Positions 12,423-23,778 of a stretch of 64,000 nucleotides of DNA are shown here, piece by piece (the stretch's first letter is position 1; each line of letters starts with the position of its first letter). The stretch is taken from positions 3,302,501-3,366,500 of the forward strand of contig NZ_OY762934.1 in NCBI RefSeq assembly GCF_963667045.1. Reading direction: 5' to 3'. Below the pieces are notes generated by a model, which did not search any database, was not told where the DNA came from, and was given only the letters and a program-made list of their open reading frames with translations. The DNA comes from an uncultured Cohaesibacter sp. (GTDB lineage Bacteria > Pseudomonadota > Alphaproteobacteria > Rhizobiales > Cohaesibacteraceae). The translations under genes and the position numbers were made by a program.

Positions 12423-12926
12423 TCAGTCAGCCAGATCAGAGAAGGCATCCAGAACGGACAGGTAGACCTGACGTTTGAACGGCACAATCAGGTCGGGTGT
12501 CCTGTCAAGGCTTTCCCAGCGCCAGCCTTCGAACTCCTGCGGGTGCGCGCCACCGCCCGGATTGATCACCTCGATCTCGGATTCCTCTCCCTTGAAGCGA
12601 AAAGCGAACCATCTTTGCCGCTGGCCGCGGTATTTTCCGATCTTGCCGGCCTTTACGACATGCTCGGGGAAATCATAGTGCAGCCACTGAGGCGCCTCCC
12701 TGAGGAGGGAGACACTCTTGATGGACGTTTCCTCATAGAGCTCGCGCAGCGCGGCCTCCAGAGGCTCCTCGCCCTTGTCTATGCCGCCCTGTGGCATCTG
12801 CCAGGTATAGTGGCTGTCTTCCAGTTCCGACGCGCCGAGCCGATTGCCGATCCAGACCTTGTTGTCCTTGTTGAATACGCAGATGCCGACGCAATCGCGA
12901 TACGGCAGGTTTTCTTTCTCAGCCAT
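12423..12926 (-). CDS. rppH: RNA pyrophosphohydrolase (Nudix), RppH
   Basis: RppH removes pyrophosphate from 5'-triphosphorylated RNA and so starts 5'-end-dependent decay. The 167-residue product shows the Nudix box as GGIDKGEEPLEAALRELYEE (about residues 47-66). The usual Gly of REUXEEXGU is replaced by Ser in EETSI. Other RppH features are the N-terminal YRDCVGICVFN and the aromatic QRQRWFAFRF. It is the last gene of the minus-strand housekeeping block, 10 bp after the deacetylase gene. The IS200 element lies just beyond its 3' end. Confidence 0.92.
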   Translation of the reverse strand: MAEKENLPYRDCVGICVFNKDNKVWIGNRLGASELEDSHYTWQMPQGGIDKGEEPLEAALRELYEETSIKSVSLLREAPQWLHYDFPEHVVKAGKIGKYRGQRQRWFAFRFKGEESEIEVINPGGGAHPQEFEGWRWESLDRTPDLIVPFKRQVYLSVLDAFSDLAD

Positions 12927-12936
12927 CGGGGATGCC

Positions 12937-14079
12937 TTATTGCTTCAGGAGAGTGGTAACCGGAACCAGCGCAAAGCCGCGCTGACGAAGGGACTGGGTC
13001 CAGTCCGAAATGGATCTGATGGAGGCGGGGAAAGCCGAGGCGACACCAAGCGCCATGCCGCCTTCCTGAGCGATGGATTCCAGCTGGACAAGGCGGGTCT
13101 CGATATCGGACGGGCGGCCACGGAAATCGATCACGAGGTCCGAGCGCAGGTTCGGAACGCCCATTTTGTCCGCCGTGATGTTGAGACGGCTGCGGCCGGA
13201 AGACCCGTTCTCGACATAGAGAAGGCCTCGGTTTTTCAACTCGGTCAGGAACTCCGAGCCAGCCAGCTCATCCGACGAAAAGCGTGCCCCCATATAGTTG
13301 ATGGCCCCGACATACTGGTCGAAGCGGCCAAGCACCCACAGCAGGTTGGCCTTGTTCGCTTCCGGGTTGGCAGAGGTTAGCAGGGTGTGCGGGCCGGGAT
13401 CATTGTTGGGATAGTCGAACGGTTCCATGGGAACCTGGATCAGCAGCTCATGCCCCTGACTGCGGGCGCGGGTGGTCCAGCGCGACAGGCTGTTGCCATA
13501 GGGGGCGAAAGCCAGCGTGATATCGGGCGGCAACAGGGTGAGGGCTTCTTCCGTGGTGGTCTGGGAAAGACCGAGGCCGTCGACGATGATGGCAATCTTG
13601 GGCAGACCGGCTATGGCGTCCGTGTTCACCGGACGGGCAAAGGCCTGATAGGCAACCGTACCATTTGCATCGGCTGGCGCATTGAGGCTCGGATCGGCCG
13701 GATCCAGCACCCGGATTTCTCCGCCTGCATCATTGCCCAGACTATTATTGAGATCGTTGCTTTGCGGCATGGCGTTGGCCAGCTCGGAAGAGGCGCCTTG
13801 CTTCTGATCGTCTGGCATGGCGGTTTCCGGAATGCCCGGTTTGATGCCGGGGCGGATGGCGGCAACGCCAATGCGGGAGTTGGTGTCAACGGTTGCGTTG
13901 AGGTCAACCTCGCTGGTGGGCAGGCCACCGTCCGGATTGTCGGCAAGGAAGATGAAGGATGACAGGCCGATCACGATAGCCGCAAGCAATGCTACAGAGC
14001 CGAACATGAATATCCGGCTGAAGCCAGTTGCTTCCTTCTTGTCTTGACCCAGAGGCTTGCTCAGATCACTCGCCGCCAT
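12937..14079 (-). CDS. Divergent polysaccharide deacetylase family protein
   Basis: The 380-residue protein has a short cytoplasmic N-terminus and one membrane helix (FMFGSVALLAAIVIGLSSFIF, about residues 25-45). A low-complexity linker follows, then a C-terminal domain from about 165 beginning PKIAIIVDGLGLS. This domain, with GHELLIQVPMEP and INYMGARFS, matches the divergent polysaccharide deacetylase family (Polysacc_deac_2). In Proteobacteria these often stand beside envC and ctpA, as here. The protein is probably anchored with its domain in the periplasm and may act on peptidoglycan or another glycan; the substrate is not known. Confidence 0.85.
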   Translation of the reverse strand: MAASDLSKPLGQDKKEATGFSRIFMFGSVALLAAIVIGLSSFIFLADNPDGGLPTSEVDLNATVDTNSRIGVAAIRPGIKPGIPETAMPDDQKQGASSELANAMPQSNDLNNSLGNDAGGEIRVLDPADPSLNAPADANGTVAYQAFARPVNTDAIAGLPKIAIIVDGLGLSQTTTEEALTLLPPDITLAFAPYGNSLSRWTTRARSQGHELLIQVPMEPFDYPNNDPGPHTLLTSANPEANKANLLWVLGRFDQYVGAINYMGARFSSDELAGSEFLTELKNRGLLYVENGSSGRSRLNITADKMGVPNLRSDLVIDFRGRPSDIETRLVQLESIAQEGGMALGVASAFPASIRSISDWTQSLRQRGFALVPVTTLLKQ

Positions 14080-14137
14080 GATCTGTCTCCCCGACAGAGG
14101 GTGAAGGTGGGCCTTTCAGCCCACCCTTTCCACGGTT

Positions 14138-15517
14138 CTACTTGTTTTCCCCTTTGGGAGGATAGGCATCATTGACAATTTCACCATGCATCAGTTTGAA
14201 GGCAAACTGCAGCTGGGTGTCCTTGTCAGCTTCCGTCGGAACGTAGGATGGAGAATAGGCTTCCTTCTCATCCTTGGGCTCCGTGCTGTCCGCTGCCGGG
14301 GTTTCTTCGGCGTCGGTTGCCATTTCGCCTTCCGCTTCCAGATGCCCCTTCAGAGTTGCCTCTGTGGTTGACTGCTGCGGGAACTTGTCCTTCAGGTCAT
14401 CGGGCAGTTCCTGTTTGACGAAAATGTCTGGAACGATGCCCTTGGCCTGAATGGAGGTGCCCGACGGGGTGTAATAGCGAGCGGTCGTCAGACGAATCGC
14501 ACCGTCGTTGCTCAACGGGATGATGGTCTGTACCGAGCCCTTGCCGAAGGACTTCGAGCCGACGAGGGTTGCGCGGTGATGGTCAGACAATGCACCGGCA
14601 ACAATCTCGGAGGCAGAAGCCGAGCCGCCGTTGATCAGCACGACCACCGGAAGACCCTTGGCCAGATCACCAGCGCGGGAATAGTAGCGCTTGACTTCTT
14701 CCTTGTTGCGACCACGGGTCGAGACGATTTCGCCCTGATCAAGGAAGGTGTCGGCCACTGCGATGGACTGGTCGAGCTGGCCGCCCGGGTTGGAGCGCAG
14801 GTCGAGAATGTAACCCTTGAGTTTGTCGGTGCCGATTTCCTTTTCAAGGTGGTCGATGGCATCGGTGAGTCCGGCAAACGCCTGCCCGTTGAACTGGGTG
14901 AGGCGGATGTAGCCGATATCATCATAGGCCTTGTATTTGACCGACTTGAGTTTGATGATCTCGCGAGTGATTTCCACATCAAACGGCTTTTCGATATTCT
15001 CGCGCACGATGGTCAGCTTGATTTTCGTGCCGACCTTGCCGCGCATCTTGTCGACGGCCTCGTTGAGGGTGAGGCCGCGTACAGGCTCGCCATCCAGATG
15101 AGTGATATAGTCGTCGGCCAGAATGCCGGCGGCGTGGGCTGGCGTGTCATCCATGGGCGAGATGACCTTGACGACGCCCTTGTCCATGGTGACCTGAATT
15201 CCGAGGCCGCCGAATTCGCCCTGTGTTTCAACAGTCATGTCCTCGAAGCTATCCGGAGACATGTAGCTCGAATGCGGGTCGAGAGAGGTCAGCATTCCGT
15301 TGAGTGCCGACGCAATCAGTTTGTCATCGTCAGGGATTTCAACATACTCGCGCCGGACGCGCTCGAAAACGTCGCCAAACAGGTTGAGCTGGCGATAGGT
15401 GTCCGAACTGGCGGCGTTGGCGATGCCTGTTGTCTCCCATGAGGCGACTGACAGGGTTACGACCAGCCCTGCTCCCATGAGAGCGCCGATGAGCAATAGT
15501 GAAAGTTTACGGATCAT
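14138..15517 (-). CDS. ctpA: Carboxy-terminal processing protease CtpA (S41 family)
   Basis: This is a periplasmic serine protease of 459 residues with an N-terminal signal/anchor helix (LSLLLIGALMGAGLVVTLS). It has a PDZ domain around GLGIQVTMDKGVVKVIS and an S41 catalytic domain with the nucleophile in GGSASASEI and the base lysine in GSKSFGKGSVQ. The start at 15517 is chosen because its ATG overlaps the envC stop as ATGA; the frame could extend 12 codons upstream inside envC. Being translationally coupled to envC supports a joint role in peptidoglycan-enzyme turnover. The C-terminal 60 residues are Glu/Asp-rich. Confidence 0.93.
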   Translation of the reverse strand: MIRKLSLLLIGALMGAGLVVTLSVASWETTGIANAASSDTYRQLNLFGDVFERVRREYVEIPDDDKLIASALNGMLTSLDPHSSYMSPDSFEDMTVETQGEFGGLGIQVTMDKGVVKVISPMDDTPAHAAGILADDYITHLDGEPVRGLTLNEAVDKMRGKVGTKIKLTIVRENIEKPFDVEITREIIKLKSVKYKAYDDIGYIRLTQFNGQAFAGLTDAIDHLEKEIGTDKLKGYILDLRSNPGGQLDQSIAVADTFLDQGEIVSTRGRNKEEVKRYYSRAGDLAKGLPVVVLINGGSASASEIVAGALSDHHRATLVGSKSFGKGSVQTIIPLSNDGAIRLTTARYYTPSGTSIQAKGIVPDIFVKQELPDDLKDKFPQQSTTEATLKGHLEAEGEMATDAEETPAADSTEPKDEKEAYSPSYVPTEADKDTQLQFAFKLMHGEIVNDAYPPKGENK

Positions 15518-17052
15518 CCGTCTGCCTTTTCCCTTAAATCTGCTGTCCACCATGGTGAAGGATCGATCGCAACACCATCTTTTCTCAATTCAATATATAG
15601 CACTGGCCGGGTCGCGTTTGCATCCACTAGATCGCTTGAGGCCAGTTTTGTCTGTTGCATCTTTCCTACAGGCTCGTTGGCCAAAACAAAACTGCCAACT
15701 TCGGGGTATATCTCGTCCATGCCTGACAGAACGATATGGTAGCCGTCTCCGGCGTTGATAATCAAGAGTTTACCGAAGGACCGGAAGGGCCCTGCATATA
15801 CAATCCAGCCATCTGCCGGGCTCGTGACCTGTGCGCCGATGCGCGTTGCCACGGACATGCCCTTGGTCTGGCCACCAAATCCGTCGTTCCTGCCATAGCC
15901 CTTTATAACGGCACCATTGGCAGGTACATGCATAAGTCCCTTCATCTTAACAAAAGGTATGGCAGGAGAAAGGCGGGCTGCATCTTTTAATGCGGCTATC
16001 TTCTGCTTTTTTGTCTCGATTTCCTGCTCAAGCGCTCTTTTCTCGGCTTCCTTGGCTTCCTTGACGGCAAATCGGGCCGCTTCGATCTCCTTTTCCATGC
16101 CGTTGATCAGCTGCTCGAGTGTGCGCGCCTTGGCCGCCAGTTCGGATGTTCGCTCTTCCTCCTTGCGCGCGGCTTGCATGCTGGTCTCTTCCTGCGCCTT
16201 CTTCTTGGCGATGAGGAGGTCGAGACGTTCCTGCTCTTCCTGCAATTTGGCAAGGTTTGTTTGCAGAGCGCCCTTTTCGTCCTCGATGTCCTTTTGCAGG
16301 CGGACGAGCTCGGAGAGCTGGGTGGCCAGCGCATTGGCCTCGACGCGGATCTCTGGCACCAGCGTGGACAGCAGAATGGCGGAGCGGACGGCGTTGAGCG
16401 CCTCGTTGGGCCGGATGACAAGGGCCGGAGGCGGGTTGCGGCCGATCCTCTGCAGGGCCGCGAGAATTTCGGAGAGGGAATCCCGCTGCTCGGCCAGCGA
16501 AACCTTGAGTTCAGTCTGGTCGGAGAAGAGCGCCTTCAGCCGGTCTTCCCGCGTGGAGATGGATGTTTCAAGCGTGGTGATGCGCGCGCCTGTTGCCAGC
16601 ATGTCGCTCTGGATGGTTTCGCGGTCGGATTTCAGCTGGGCGACTTCCTTGCGCAGGTCGTTCTGTTTCTGTTTCGAAAGGGCGATGCTTGCTTCGAGTT
16701 CGGTCAGCACCTCTTCCTGATCCTTGCGGGCCTTGAGCCGCGCCTCAAGGGCGCGTTCGGCCTGAAGCTCCGCTTCTGTCTTCTCTGGCCTGGGGGGCTG
16801 GTCCTCTCTATTGGACGCGGCGGTAGCGCTTTGCTGAGAGGTCTGCGCTGTCGGAGTGCCCTGTCCTGGAGGCGTGCCCTGTTCTGGTGCTGTCGCCTCT
16901 GGCGGCGTGGTGGGTGTTTCCTCGGCGGCTGTTGGGCAGATGCCGGGCGGAAGCATCAGGGTGAGGGCAAGCGCAAGGGACACGGTCTGTCCTCGCACGC
17001 CTGCTGCCTTGCTCCGTCTTTTGCCTGCGGCCCTGTCTTCCAATCGAATCAC
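15514..17052 (-). CDS. envC: Murein hydrolase activator EnvC-like (degenerate M23 domain)
   Basis: This is a 512-residue secreted protein. A signal sequence (LALALTLMLPPGICPTAA, about residues 25-42) is followed by a Pro/Gln-rich stretch, two long coiled-coil segments (about 85-360) and a C-terminal LytM/M23 fold from about 385. In that domain the usual zinc-binding His and Asp positions are occupied by other residues (KGMSVATRIG where HxGxD is expected, and no HxH). This is the sign of EnvC-type activators, which switch on amidases and do not cut peptidoglycan themselves. It is coupled to ctpA downstream and follows rlmH after 112 bp. Confidence 0.88.
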   Translation of the reverse strand: MIRLEDRAAGKRRSKAAGVRGQTVSLALALTLMLPPGICPTAAEETPTTPPEATAPEQGTPPGQGTPTAQTSQQSATAASNREDQPPRPEKTEAELQAERALEARLKARKDQEEVLTELEASIALSKQKQNDLRKEVAQLKSDRETIQSDMLATGARITTLETSISTREDRLKALFSDQTELKVSLAEQRDSLSEILAALQRIGRNPPPALVIRPNEALNAVRSAILLSTLVPEIRVEANALATQLSELVRLQKDIEDEKGALQTNLAKLQEEQERLDLLIAKKKAQEETSMQAARKEEERTSELAAKARTLEQLINGMEKEIEAARFAVKEAKEAEKRALEQEIETKKQKIAALKDAARLSPAIPFVKMKGLMHVPANGAVIKGYGRNDGFGGQTKGMSVATRIGAQVTSPADGWIVYAGPFRSFGKLLIINAGDGYHIVLSGMDEIYPEVGSFVLANEPVGKMQQTKLASSDLVDANATRPVLYIELRKDGVAIDPSPWWTADLREKADG

Positions 17053-17164
17053 CCGTTGCGCTGGTTTCCCTGCAATTTAGTGCAAGGGCCGATCCTGTGG
17101 AATCGGTCTGACAGGGAAAAAGCTGCAATTATCGATCTTTTGTGACGACTTTTGGACGGAGTGG

Positions 17165-17647
17165 TCAGCTGCGGTGGTAGGGATGGCCGGAAAGAATGGT
17201 CATGGCGCGGTAGATCTGTTCGGAAAGCAGGATGCGGGCGATCTGATGGGGCCAGGTCATGGCCCCCAGAGCCAGCTTGGCATTGGCCGCGCCCAGCAGC
17301 GCCTGTCCGTGTCCATCCGGGCCGCCAAGGCAGAAGGCCATGGCTGGCGTGCCCTGATTGCGTTCCCTGTCGATCAGCTTGGCAAAGTCTTCGCTCGACA
17401 TGTTCTTGCCATGTTCATCCAGCGCAACGATGAAGGCACCAGCGGGCAGGGCCGCGAGGGTCTGCTCGGCTTCCTGTGTCTTGCGTTCCTGGGTGTTGCG
17501 GGCCCGGCTCTCGGTAAACTCGAGAATGTCCGGCCCGTTGAGGCCCAAGGCTCTGCCGGCCTTCTGTGCCCGGTCGAGATAACGCGCGACGAGATCCGTT
17601 TCCGGACCGGCCTTCTGCCGTCCGATTGCGCTGATAACAAGCTTCAT
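17165..17647 (-). CDS. rlmH: 23S rRNA pseudouridine1915 N3-methyltransferase RlmH
   Basis: RlmH is a SPOUT-class enzyme that methylates pseudouridine 1915 in helix 69 of 23S rRNA in the assembled ribosome. The 160-residue product has the cofactor-knot motifs FCLGGPDGHG (about 105-114) and WPHQIARILLSEQIYRA (about 131-147), and ends with GHPYHRS. Its length is normal. It stands in the conserved order nadD-rsfS-rlmH. Confidence 0.96.
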   Translation of the reverse strand: MKLVISAIGRQKAGPETDLVARYLDRAQKAGRALGLNGPDILEFTESRARNTQERKTQEAEQTLAALPAGAFIVALDEHGKNMSSEDFAKLIDRERNQGTPAMAFCLGGPDGHGQALLGAANAKLALGAMTWPHQIARILLSEQIYRAMTILSGHPYHRS

Positions 17648-17725
17648 CTTTCACTTCCCGACGGCATCCGCCGATCTCTGGCCGCTATTGGCGGCCAGAT
17701 GATGGAAACCGTCTGTCAGACAGGA

Positions 17726-18115
17726 TCAGAGATCGTCGTCTGTTTCCGCTGCCCACATTTTCTCGATATTGTAGAATGCGCGGACTTCCGGGCGGAAGAT
17801 GTGAACGATGATGTCGCCGGTGTCGATCAGGACCCAGTCGCAGCTGGGCAGACCTTCCACGTTGGCACTGCCAAAACCGTTGTCCTTGAGGTCTCGGAGG
17901 AGACGATCAGCAACGGCACCGACATGTCGGTGGGAACGACCGGATGTGATGACCATGTAATCGGCAAGAGCGGACTTGCCGCGCAAGTCGATGGACAGGA
18001 TGTCTTCGGCCTTGGATTCATCAAGGCTGGAGAGGATCACTGCGAGGGCCTGTTCAGGATCCTTGCGACCCGAAACGAGGCGGATGGGAGACGGACCTTC
18101 AGGCATGATCTCCAT
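17726..18115 (-). CDS. rsfS: Ribosomal silencing factor RsfS
   Basis: RsfS binds bL14 on the 50S subunit and blocks subunit joining when nutrients are short. The 129-residue protein has the conserved core DILSIDLRGKSALADYMVI and the C-terminal signature DWVLIDTGDIIVHIF. It lies between nadD and rlmH, the usual neighbourhood. The first codons (MEIMPEG) offer two ATGs; the first is given. Confidence 0.94.
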   Translation of the reverse strand: MEIMPEGPSPIRLVSGRKDPEQALAVILSSLDESKAEDILSIDLRGKSALADYMVITSGRSHRHVGAVADRLLRDLKDNGFGSANVEGLPSCDWVLIDTGDIIVHIFRPEVRAFYNIEKMWAAETDDDL

Positions 18116-18288
18116 TTGTGCTGCGGTGGACAGGAATATACCTCTTGAATCAAACTGCAGACAGTTTCTCTCCCGTTCATCGGTCCATCACGGATAGATG
18201 AACGGAAATGGACAGGCGAAAGACTGATGCACGCATCGAATCTCCGCCCTTTAAGAATAAGTCATGCTATGTGACAATTTCAAGGCTC

Positions 18289-18924
18289 TTACGCATTCTG
18301 CGCGCCTTGGGCTTTTGCGCTTTGCCTCAGTGCGGTGGAAGACAAGTCCGAGCGGGGACCGTGGATGAAGGTCCAAGCAGGGCATTGCGCTGTCGCGAGC
18401 GTTGCTGCCTTGTTGGAAGCGAGCCGCGCCCATGCAAAATTCCGGGCTGCCAGTGCGTTAAGCGGTGACAGACTGTAGCCGGGGCGGTCCACAATGGCAA
18501 CAGGGATTTTGTGCAAAATATCCTGCCAGCGTTGCCACTTGTGAAATTGCTTAAGATTGTCCGCCCCCATGAGCCAGACAAAGTTGGCCGCACGGGCACG
18601 GATCAGCAACCAGTCAAGGGTTTCTGCGGTGTAGCGGGTGTTGGCCTTTGCCTCCACCCCGGTGACGTCGATCCGCGGGTGGTCCATGACGCTGGCGGTC
18701 TTTGCCAGACGAACCCCGAGCGGCGGCAGTTCTCTTATGTCCTTCAACGGGTTGCCGGGTGTGACCAGGCACCAGACACGGTCCAGCTGCAAGCGCTTCA
18801 TGGCGGTGACGGCCACATGCCGGTGGCCGTTGTGCGCCGGATTGAAGCTGCCCCCGTAAAGGCCGATACGCAGGCCGGGGGTGACGGGTGGCAGATCGTT
18901 TGAATAGATGCGGGATCGTGTCAT
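18289..18924 (-). CDS. nadD: Nicotinate-nucleotide adenylyltransferase
   Basis: NadD makes deamido-NAD from nicotinate mononucleotide and ATP, a late step of NAD synthesis. The 211-residue protein has the nucleotidyltransferase motif GGSFNPAHNGH (about residues 24-34) and the second motif SSTALR near the C-terminus. It precedes rsfS by 173 bp. That gap contains an imperfectly placed inverted repeat (arms 18173-18181 and 18197-18205) but no clear terminator. Confidence 0.95.
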   Translation of the reverse strand: MTRSRIYSNDLPPVTPGLRIGLYGGSFNPAHNGHRHVAVTAMKRLQLDRVWCLVTPGNPLKDIRELPPLGVRLAKTASVMDHPRIDVTGVEAKANTRYTAETLDWLLIRARAANFVWLMGADNLKQFHKWQRWQDILHKIPVAIVDRPGYSLSPLNALAARNFAWARLASNKAATLATAQCPAWTFIHGPRSDLSSTALRQSAKAQGAQNA

Positions 18925-18990
18925 CGCGTCAACCGGCTTGAAAAAGGGTAGGGGGCTGGATCTAAGCCATGTGTGGATGGAGTGTTGAAA

Positions 18991-20265
18991 TCACGGCCGG
19001 GTCTGCCCTGAGCCATGCACACGGTACTTGAAACTGGTCAACTGTTCCAGTCCGACCGGCCCGCGCGCATGCATGCGGCCCGTCGCGATGCCGATTTCCG
19101 CGCCCATGCCGAACTCTCCACCATCGGCAAACTGGGTCGAGGCATTGTGCATAACGATGGCGCTGTCCACTTCCTTGAGGAACTTGTCGGCCGCGCCCTG
19201 ATCCTCGGTGATGATGCTCTCGGTGTGGTTCGAGCTGTAGTGGGCGATGTGATCGATGGCACCGTCGACACCATCCACCAGTCTGGCGGAGATGATCGCA
19301 TCGAGATATTCGGTCGACCAGTCTTCCTCGTTGGCCAGTTCGGCAGCAGGCAACAGGGCCTGGATTTCTTTCGTGCCCCTGATCAGGCAGCCAGACTTGC
19401 TCAGCGCCTGCAAAACCGATTTGCCCAGCGTGTCGGCGACAGTCCGGTCGATCAACAGCGTCTCTGCGGCGCCGCAAATGCCGGTGCGGCGCATCTTGGC
19501 GTTGACGGTGATGGCTTCAGCCTTCGCGGGATCGGCGTCCTTGTCGATATAGACATGGCAAATGCCTTCCAGATGGGAGAAGACAGGCACACGGGCTTCG
19601 GCCTGGACACGGCCGACAAGGCCTTTGCCGCCACGGGGCACGATGACGTCGAGGTTGCCACCCAGCCCCTTGAGCATTTCGCCAACTGCCGCCCGATCGG
19701 TGGTGGGGACAATCTGGATGCAGTCCGCCGACAGACCGGCGCTCTCAAGCCCTGCAACCAGACAGGCATGAATGGCGCGGGACGAATGATAGCTGTCCGA
19801 GCCGCCGCGCAGGATGGAGGCATTGCCCGCCTTCAGGCACAGGGCTCCGGCGTCGGCGGTGACGTTGGGGCGGCTCTCGTAGATTACGCCGATGACGCCG
19901 AGGGGCGTGCGCACGCGCTCGATATGCAGGCCGTTGGGACGATCCCAGCCCGCCATGATGCTGCCGACGGGGTCGGGCAGGCGGACGATGGCGTCCAGTC
20001 CGGCGGCGATGGCTTCAATACGGTCGCGGCTAAGGGTCAGGCGATCGAGAAAGGACGCGGCCATGCCCTCTTCCTTGCCCTTGGCAATGTCCTTGGCGTT
20101 GGCTTCCAGAATGGCGTCGGTGCTGGCGCGCATGGCCTTTGCTGCTTCGCTGAGGGCCTTGTCCTTCTGTTCCGTCGGGGCATTGGCCAGGTTTCGCGCA
20201 GCCTGACGAGCTTTTGCACCCAGCGCGTTCATGATGTCGGTTACGGTCCCTGTCATGTCATTCAT
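18991..20265 (-). CDS. proA: Gamma-glutamyl phosphate reductase
   Basis: ProA reduces glutamyl-5-phosphate to glutamate semialdehyde with NADPH, the second step of proline synthesis. The 424 residues are of normal length and show the family segments [17 protein letters not shown] (about 122-138) and the catalytic cysteine region [14 protein letters not shown]. It lies 90 bp downstream of proB. An 856-codon antisense open frame across proA and proB is a composition shadow. Confidence 0.96.
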   Translation of the reverse strand: MNDMTGTVTDIMNALGAKARQAARNLANAPTEQKDKALSEAAKAMRASTDAILEANAKDIAKGKEEGMAASFLDRLTLSRDRIEAIAAGLDAIVRLPDPVGSIMAGWDRPNGLHIERVRTPLGVIGVIYESRPNVTADAGALCLKAGNASILRGGSDSYHSSRAIHACLVAGLESAGLSADCIQIVPTTDRAAVGEMLKGLGGNLDVIVPRGGKGLVGRVQAEARVPVFSHLEGICHVYIDKDADPAKAEAITVNAKMRRTGICGAAETLLIDRTVADTLGKSVLQALSKSGCLIRGTKEIQALLPAAELANEEDWSTEYLDAIISARLVDGVDGAIDHIAHYSSNHTESIITEDQGAADKFLKEVDSAIVMHNASTQFADGGEFGMGAEIGIATGRMHARGPVGLEQLTSFKYRVHGSGQTRP

Positions 20266-20355
20266 GGCGTTTGTCCCCTCGGGAATGGACGTGAAGTCTG
20301 CGAATTTCGTTGTCTGGTTGGCGTCAGGTCACTGGCTGCTTTTTACGGCAGCCCA

Positions 20356-21534
20356 TCACGGTCGGCCATCATGATCGTCATGATCGTCATGATCATCATG
20401 GTCAAAGTGGTCGCCATGTTCGCTGCCGCTGATGACCATGTCGTCCCGGTGGATCAGTTCCGCCCGGCCATCATAGCCGAGGATATCGGCAATTTGCGAG
20501 GATTTGCAGCCCTTGATCTGGTCGGCTTCCGACCGGTCATAGGCGACAAGACCACGGGCGATTTCCAGCCCGGTGGAATCCCGGATGATCAGGGCGTCAC
20601 CCTTGGTAAAATCGCCTTCCAGCCGCAGCACGCCAGCTGGCAGCAGGCTCTTGCCGCTCATCAGGGCGTGGACTGCGCCATCGTCCAGCGTGATCGTGCC
20701 GTGTGGTTCCAGATTGCCGTTGATCCAGCGCTTGCGCTGGGTGATCGGGTTGGATTTGGGCACGAACCAGCTGTGCTTGCCGCCATCCATGATCGCTTTG
20801 AGCGGGTTGTAGCCGCTGCCGTTGGCGATGATCATCGCAGTGCCCGCGTTGACGGCGATCTTGGCGGCGGCGATCTTGGTGGTCATGCCACCCTTGGCAA
20901 GTGCGGAACCGGCGCTGCCGGCCATGGCCTCGATCTCCGGCGTGATATGCTCGATCACGGGGATATGCTGGGCGTTCGGGTCCTTGGCAGGAGGCGCCGT
21001 ATAGAGACCATCGATATCGGACAGCAGGATGAGGCAGTCGGCGCTGATCATGGTGGCAACACGGGCGGCCAGTCGGTCGTTGTCGCCGAACTTGATTTCC
21101 GTCGTTGCCACGGTGTCATTCTCGTTGATGATCGGTACGGCGCCGAGCTTGAGCATGGTGGCCAGCGTTGCGCGGGCGTTGAGATAGCGGCGGCGCTCTT
21201 CTGTGTCGCCAAGGGTCAGCAGCACCTGACCGGTGGTCATGTCCACCTTGTGCAGGGCGTCGGCATAGGCTTCGCCCAGTGCGATCTGGCCAATGGCGGC
21301 TGCGGCTTGACTTTCATGCAGCCGCAGCTTGCCCTTGGGCAGCTTGACCTTTCTGCGGCCAAGGGCGATGGCTCCCGACGAGACGATGATGATTTCCTTG
21401 CCCTGTGTCTTGAGCATGGCGATGTCATCAATCAGGGTTTGCAGCCAGGCGGCGCGCAGACGTCCTGTCTTTTCATCCACGAGGGTTGCCGATCCGATTT
21501 TGACGACAATCCTCTTTTGATCTTCAAGTCTCAC
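20356..21534 (-). CDS. proB: Glutamate 5-kinase with His/Asp-rich C-terminal tail
   Basis: ProB phosphorylates glutamate in the first, feedback-controlled step of proline synthesis. The 392-residue protein has the amino-acid-kinase core ([11 protein letters not shown] at 12-22, [12 protein letters not shown] near 157-168, AKGGMTTKI near 225) and a C-terminal PUA domain to about residue 365. After the PUA domain comes an unusual tail of about 20 residues containing eight histidines separated mostly by Asp, encoded by a short tandem repeat. This tail looks metal-binding and is not part of the family core. Confidence 0.95.
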   Translation of the reverse strand: MRLEDQKRIVVKIGSATLVDEKTGRLRAAWLQTLIDDIAMLKTQGKEIIIVSSGAIALGRRKVKLPKGKLRLHESQAAAAIGQIALGEAYADALHKVDMTTGQVLLTLGDTEERRRYLNARATLATMLKLGAVPIINENDTVATTEIKFGDNDRLAARVATMISADCLILLSDIDGLYTAPPAKDPNAQHIPVIEHITPEIEAMAGSAGSALAKGGMTTKIAAAKIAVNAGTAMIIANGSGYNPLKAIMDGGKHSWFVPKSNPITQRKRWINGNLEPHGTITLDDGAVHALMSGKSLLPAGVLRLEGDFTKGDALIIRDSTGLEIARGLVAYDRSEADQIKGCKSSQIADILGYDGRAELIHRDDMVISGSEHGDHFDHDDHDDHDDHDGRP

Positions 21535-21610
21535 TTGGGGTCTCGATCGTTGGGGCCTGAGGGCTCAGGCCGACGTTGCAGCTAAAGGTCTCGAAGGTCT
21601 TTGGCGCCGC

Positions 21611-23193
<1,583 letters not shown>

Positions 23194-23223
23194 CGGACCT
23201 CTCCTCTAATGGGGTGCGCCGTT

Positions 23224-23778
23224 TCAGGCGCACCTTTGCTGCAGGAACCGCTCGGACGTCAGCTCCATGATGACCTCGGGCACGGCTTCTCCCCGGGCGG
23301 CGCTGTAGCCCGTGCCACGGCGGACCTCTTCAAACCCGATATTTTTCAATAGGTTGATCGAGCGCGGGTTGTCTTCAAAGGCGGCGGCGCACATCTTTTC
23401 CGTCGGTTCCAGCGGCAGGTACCAGTCGAGCAGGCGGCGGACCGCCTCCTGCATGAAGCCCTTGCCCCAGAAGGCAGGCGCCAGCCAGTAGCCGATGGTC
23501 GGGGCAAAGATGCCGACGTCCCGTTCGCTCGAAGCCTTGATGCCGACGACGCCAATCAGGTTGTCGTCATGGGTGATGCCCAGGTTGATGCCTGCTATCC
23601 CCTTGTCCTGACTGGCGATCCAGCTTTGCGCGTCCTCCTCCGTATAGGGATGGGGAACGACGGCCAGATATTTCGTTACCTCAATGTCCTGACAATAGGT
23701 GCTGAGGTCGGGTGCGTCACTTGCCCTGAGAGACCTCAGGACAAGCCGTTCACTTACAAGAGCTGGAAACTGCATCAC
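23224..23778 (-). CDS. GNAT family N-acetyltransferase (RimJ/RimL-like), copy 2
   Basis: This 184-residue protein is a paralogue of the downstream gene, sharing FAPTIGYWL, FWGKGFMQEAVR and LLDWYLP. The N-terminus SERLVLRSLRASDAPDL is typical for RimJ-like enzymes, which acetylate protein N-termini or small molecules. Its start overlaps the stop of the upstream acetyltransferase (ATGA). Confidence 0.85.
   Translation of the reverse strand: MMQFPALVSERLVLRSLRASDAPDLSTYCQDIEVTKYLAVVPHPYTEEDAQSWIASQDKGIAGINLGITHDDNLIGVVGIKASSERDVGIFAPTIGYWLAPAFWGKGFMQEAVRRLLDWYLPLEPTEKMCAAAFEDNPRSINLLKNIGFEEVRRGTGYSAARGEAVPEVIMELTSERFLQQRCA

Noticed and set aside
18173-18205. Inverted repeat CCGTTCATC/GATGAACGG between nadD and rsfS
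   Set aside because: It has no T-run on either strand and a 15-base loop; it is too weak to call a terminator or operator.
20370-20405. Short tandem repeats resembling a CRISPR or VNTR locus
   Set aside because: The repeat units are 9 bp, in frame and inside proB, coding for a His/Asp tail. No CRISPR array is present in the window.
19015-21585. Very long plus-strand open frame (856 codons) opposite proA and proB
   Set aside because: It spans two certain minus-strand genes and their gap, has no recognisable motif, and reflects codon bias of proA/proB.
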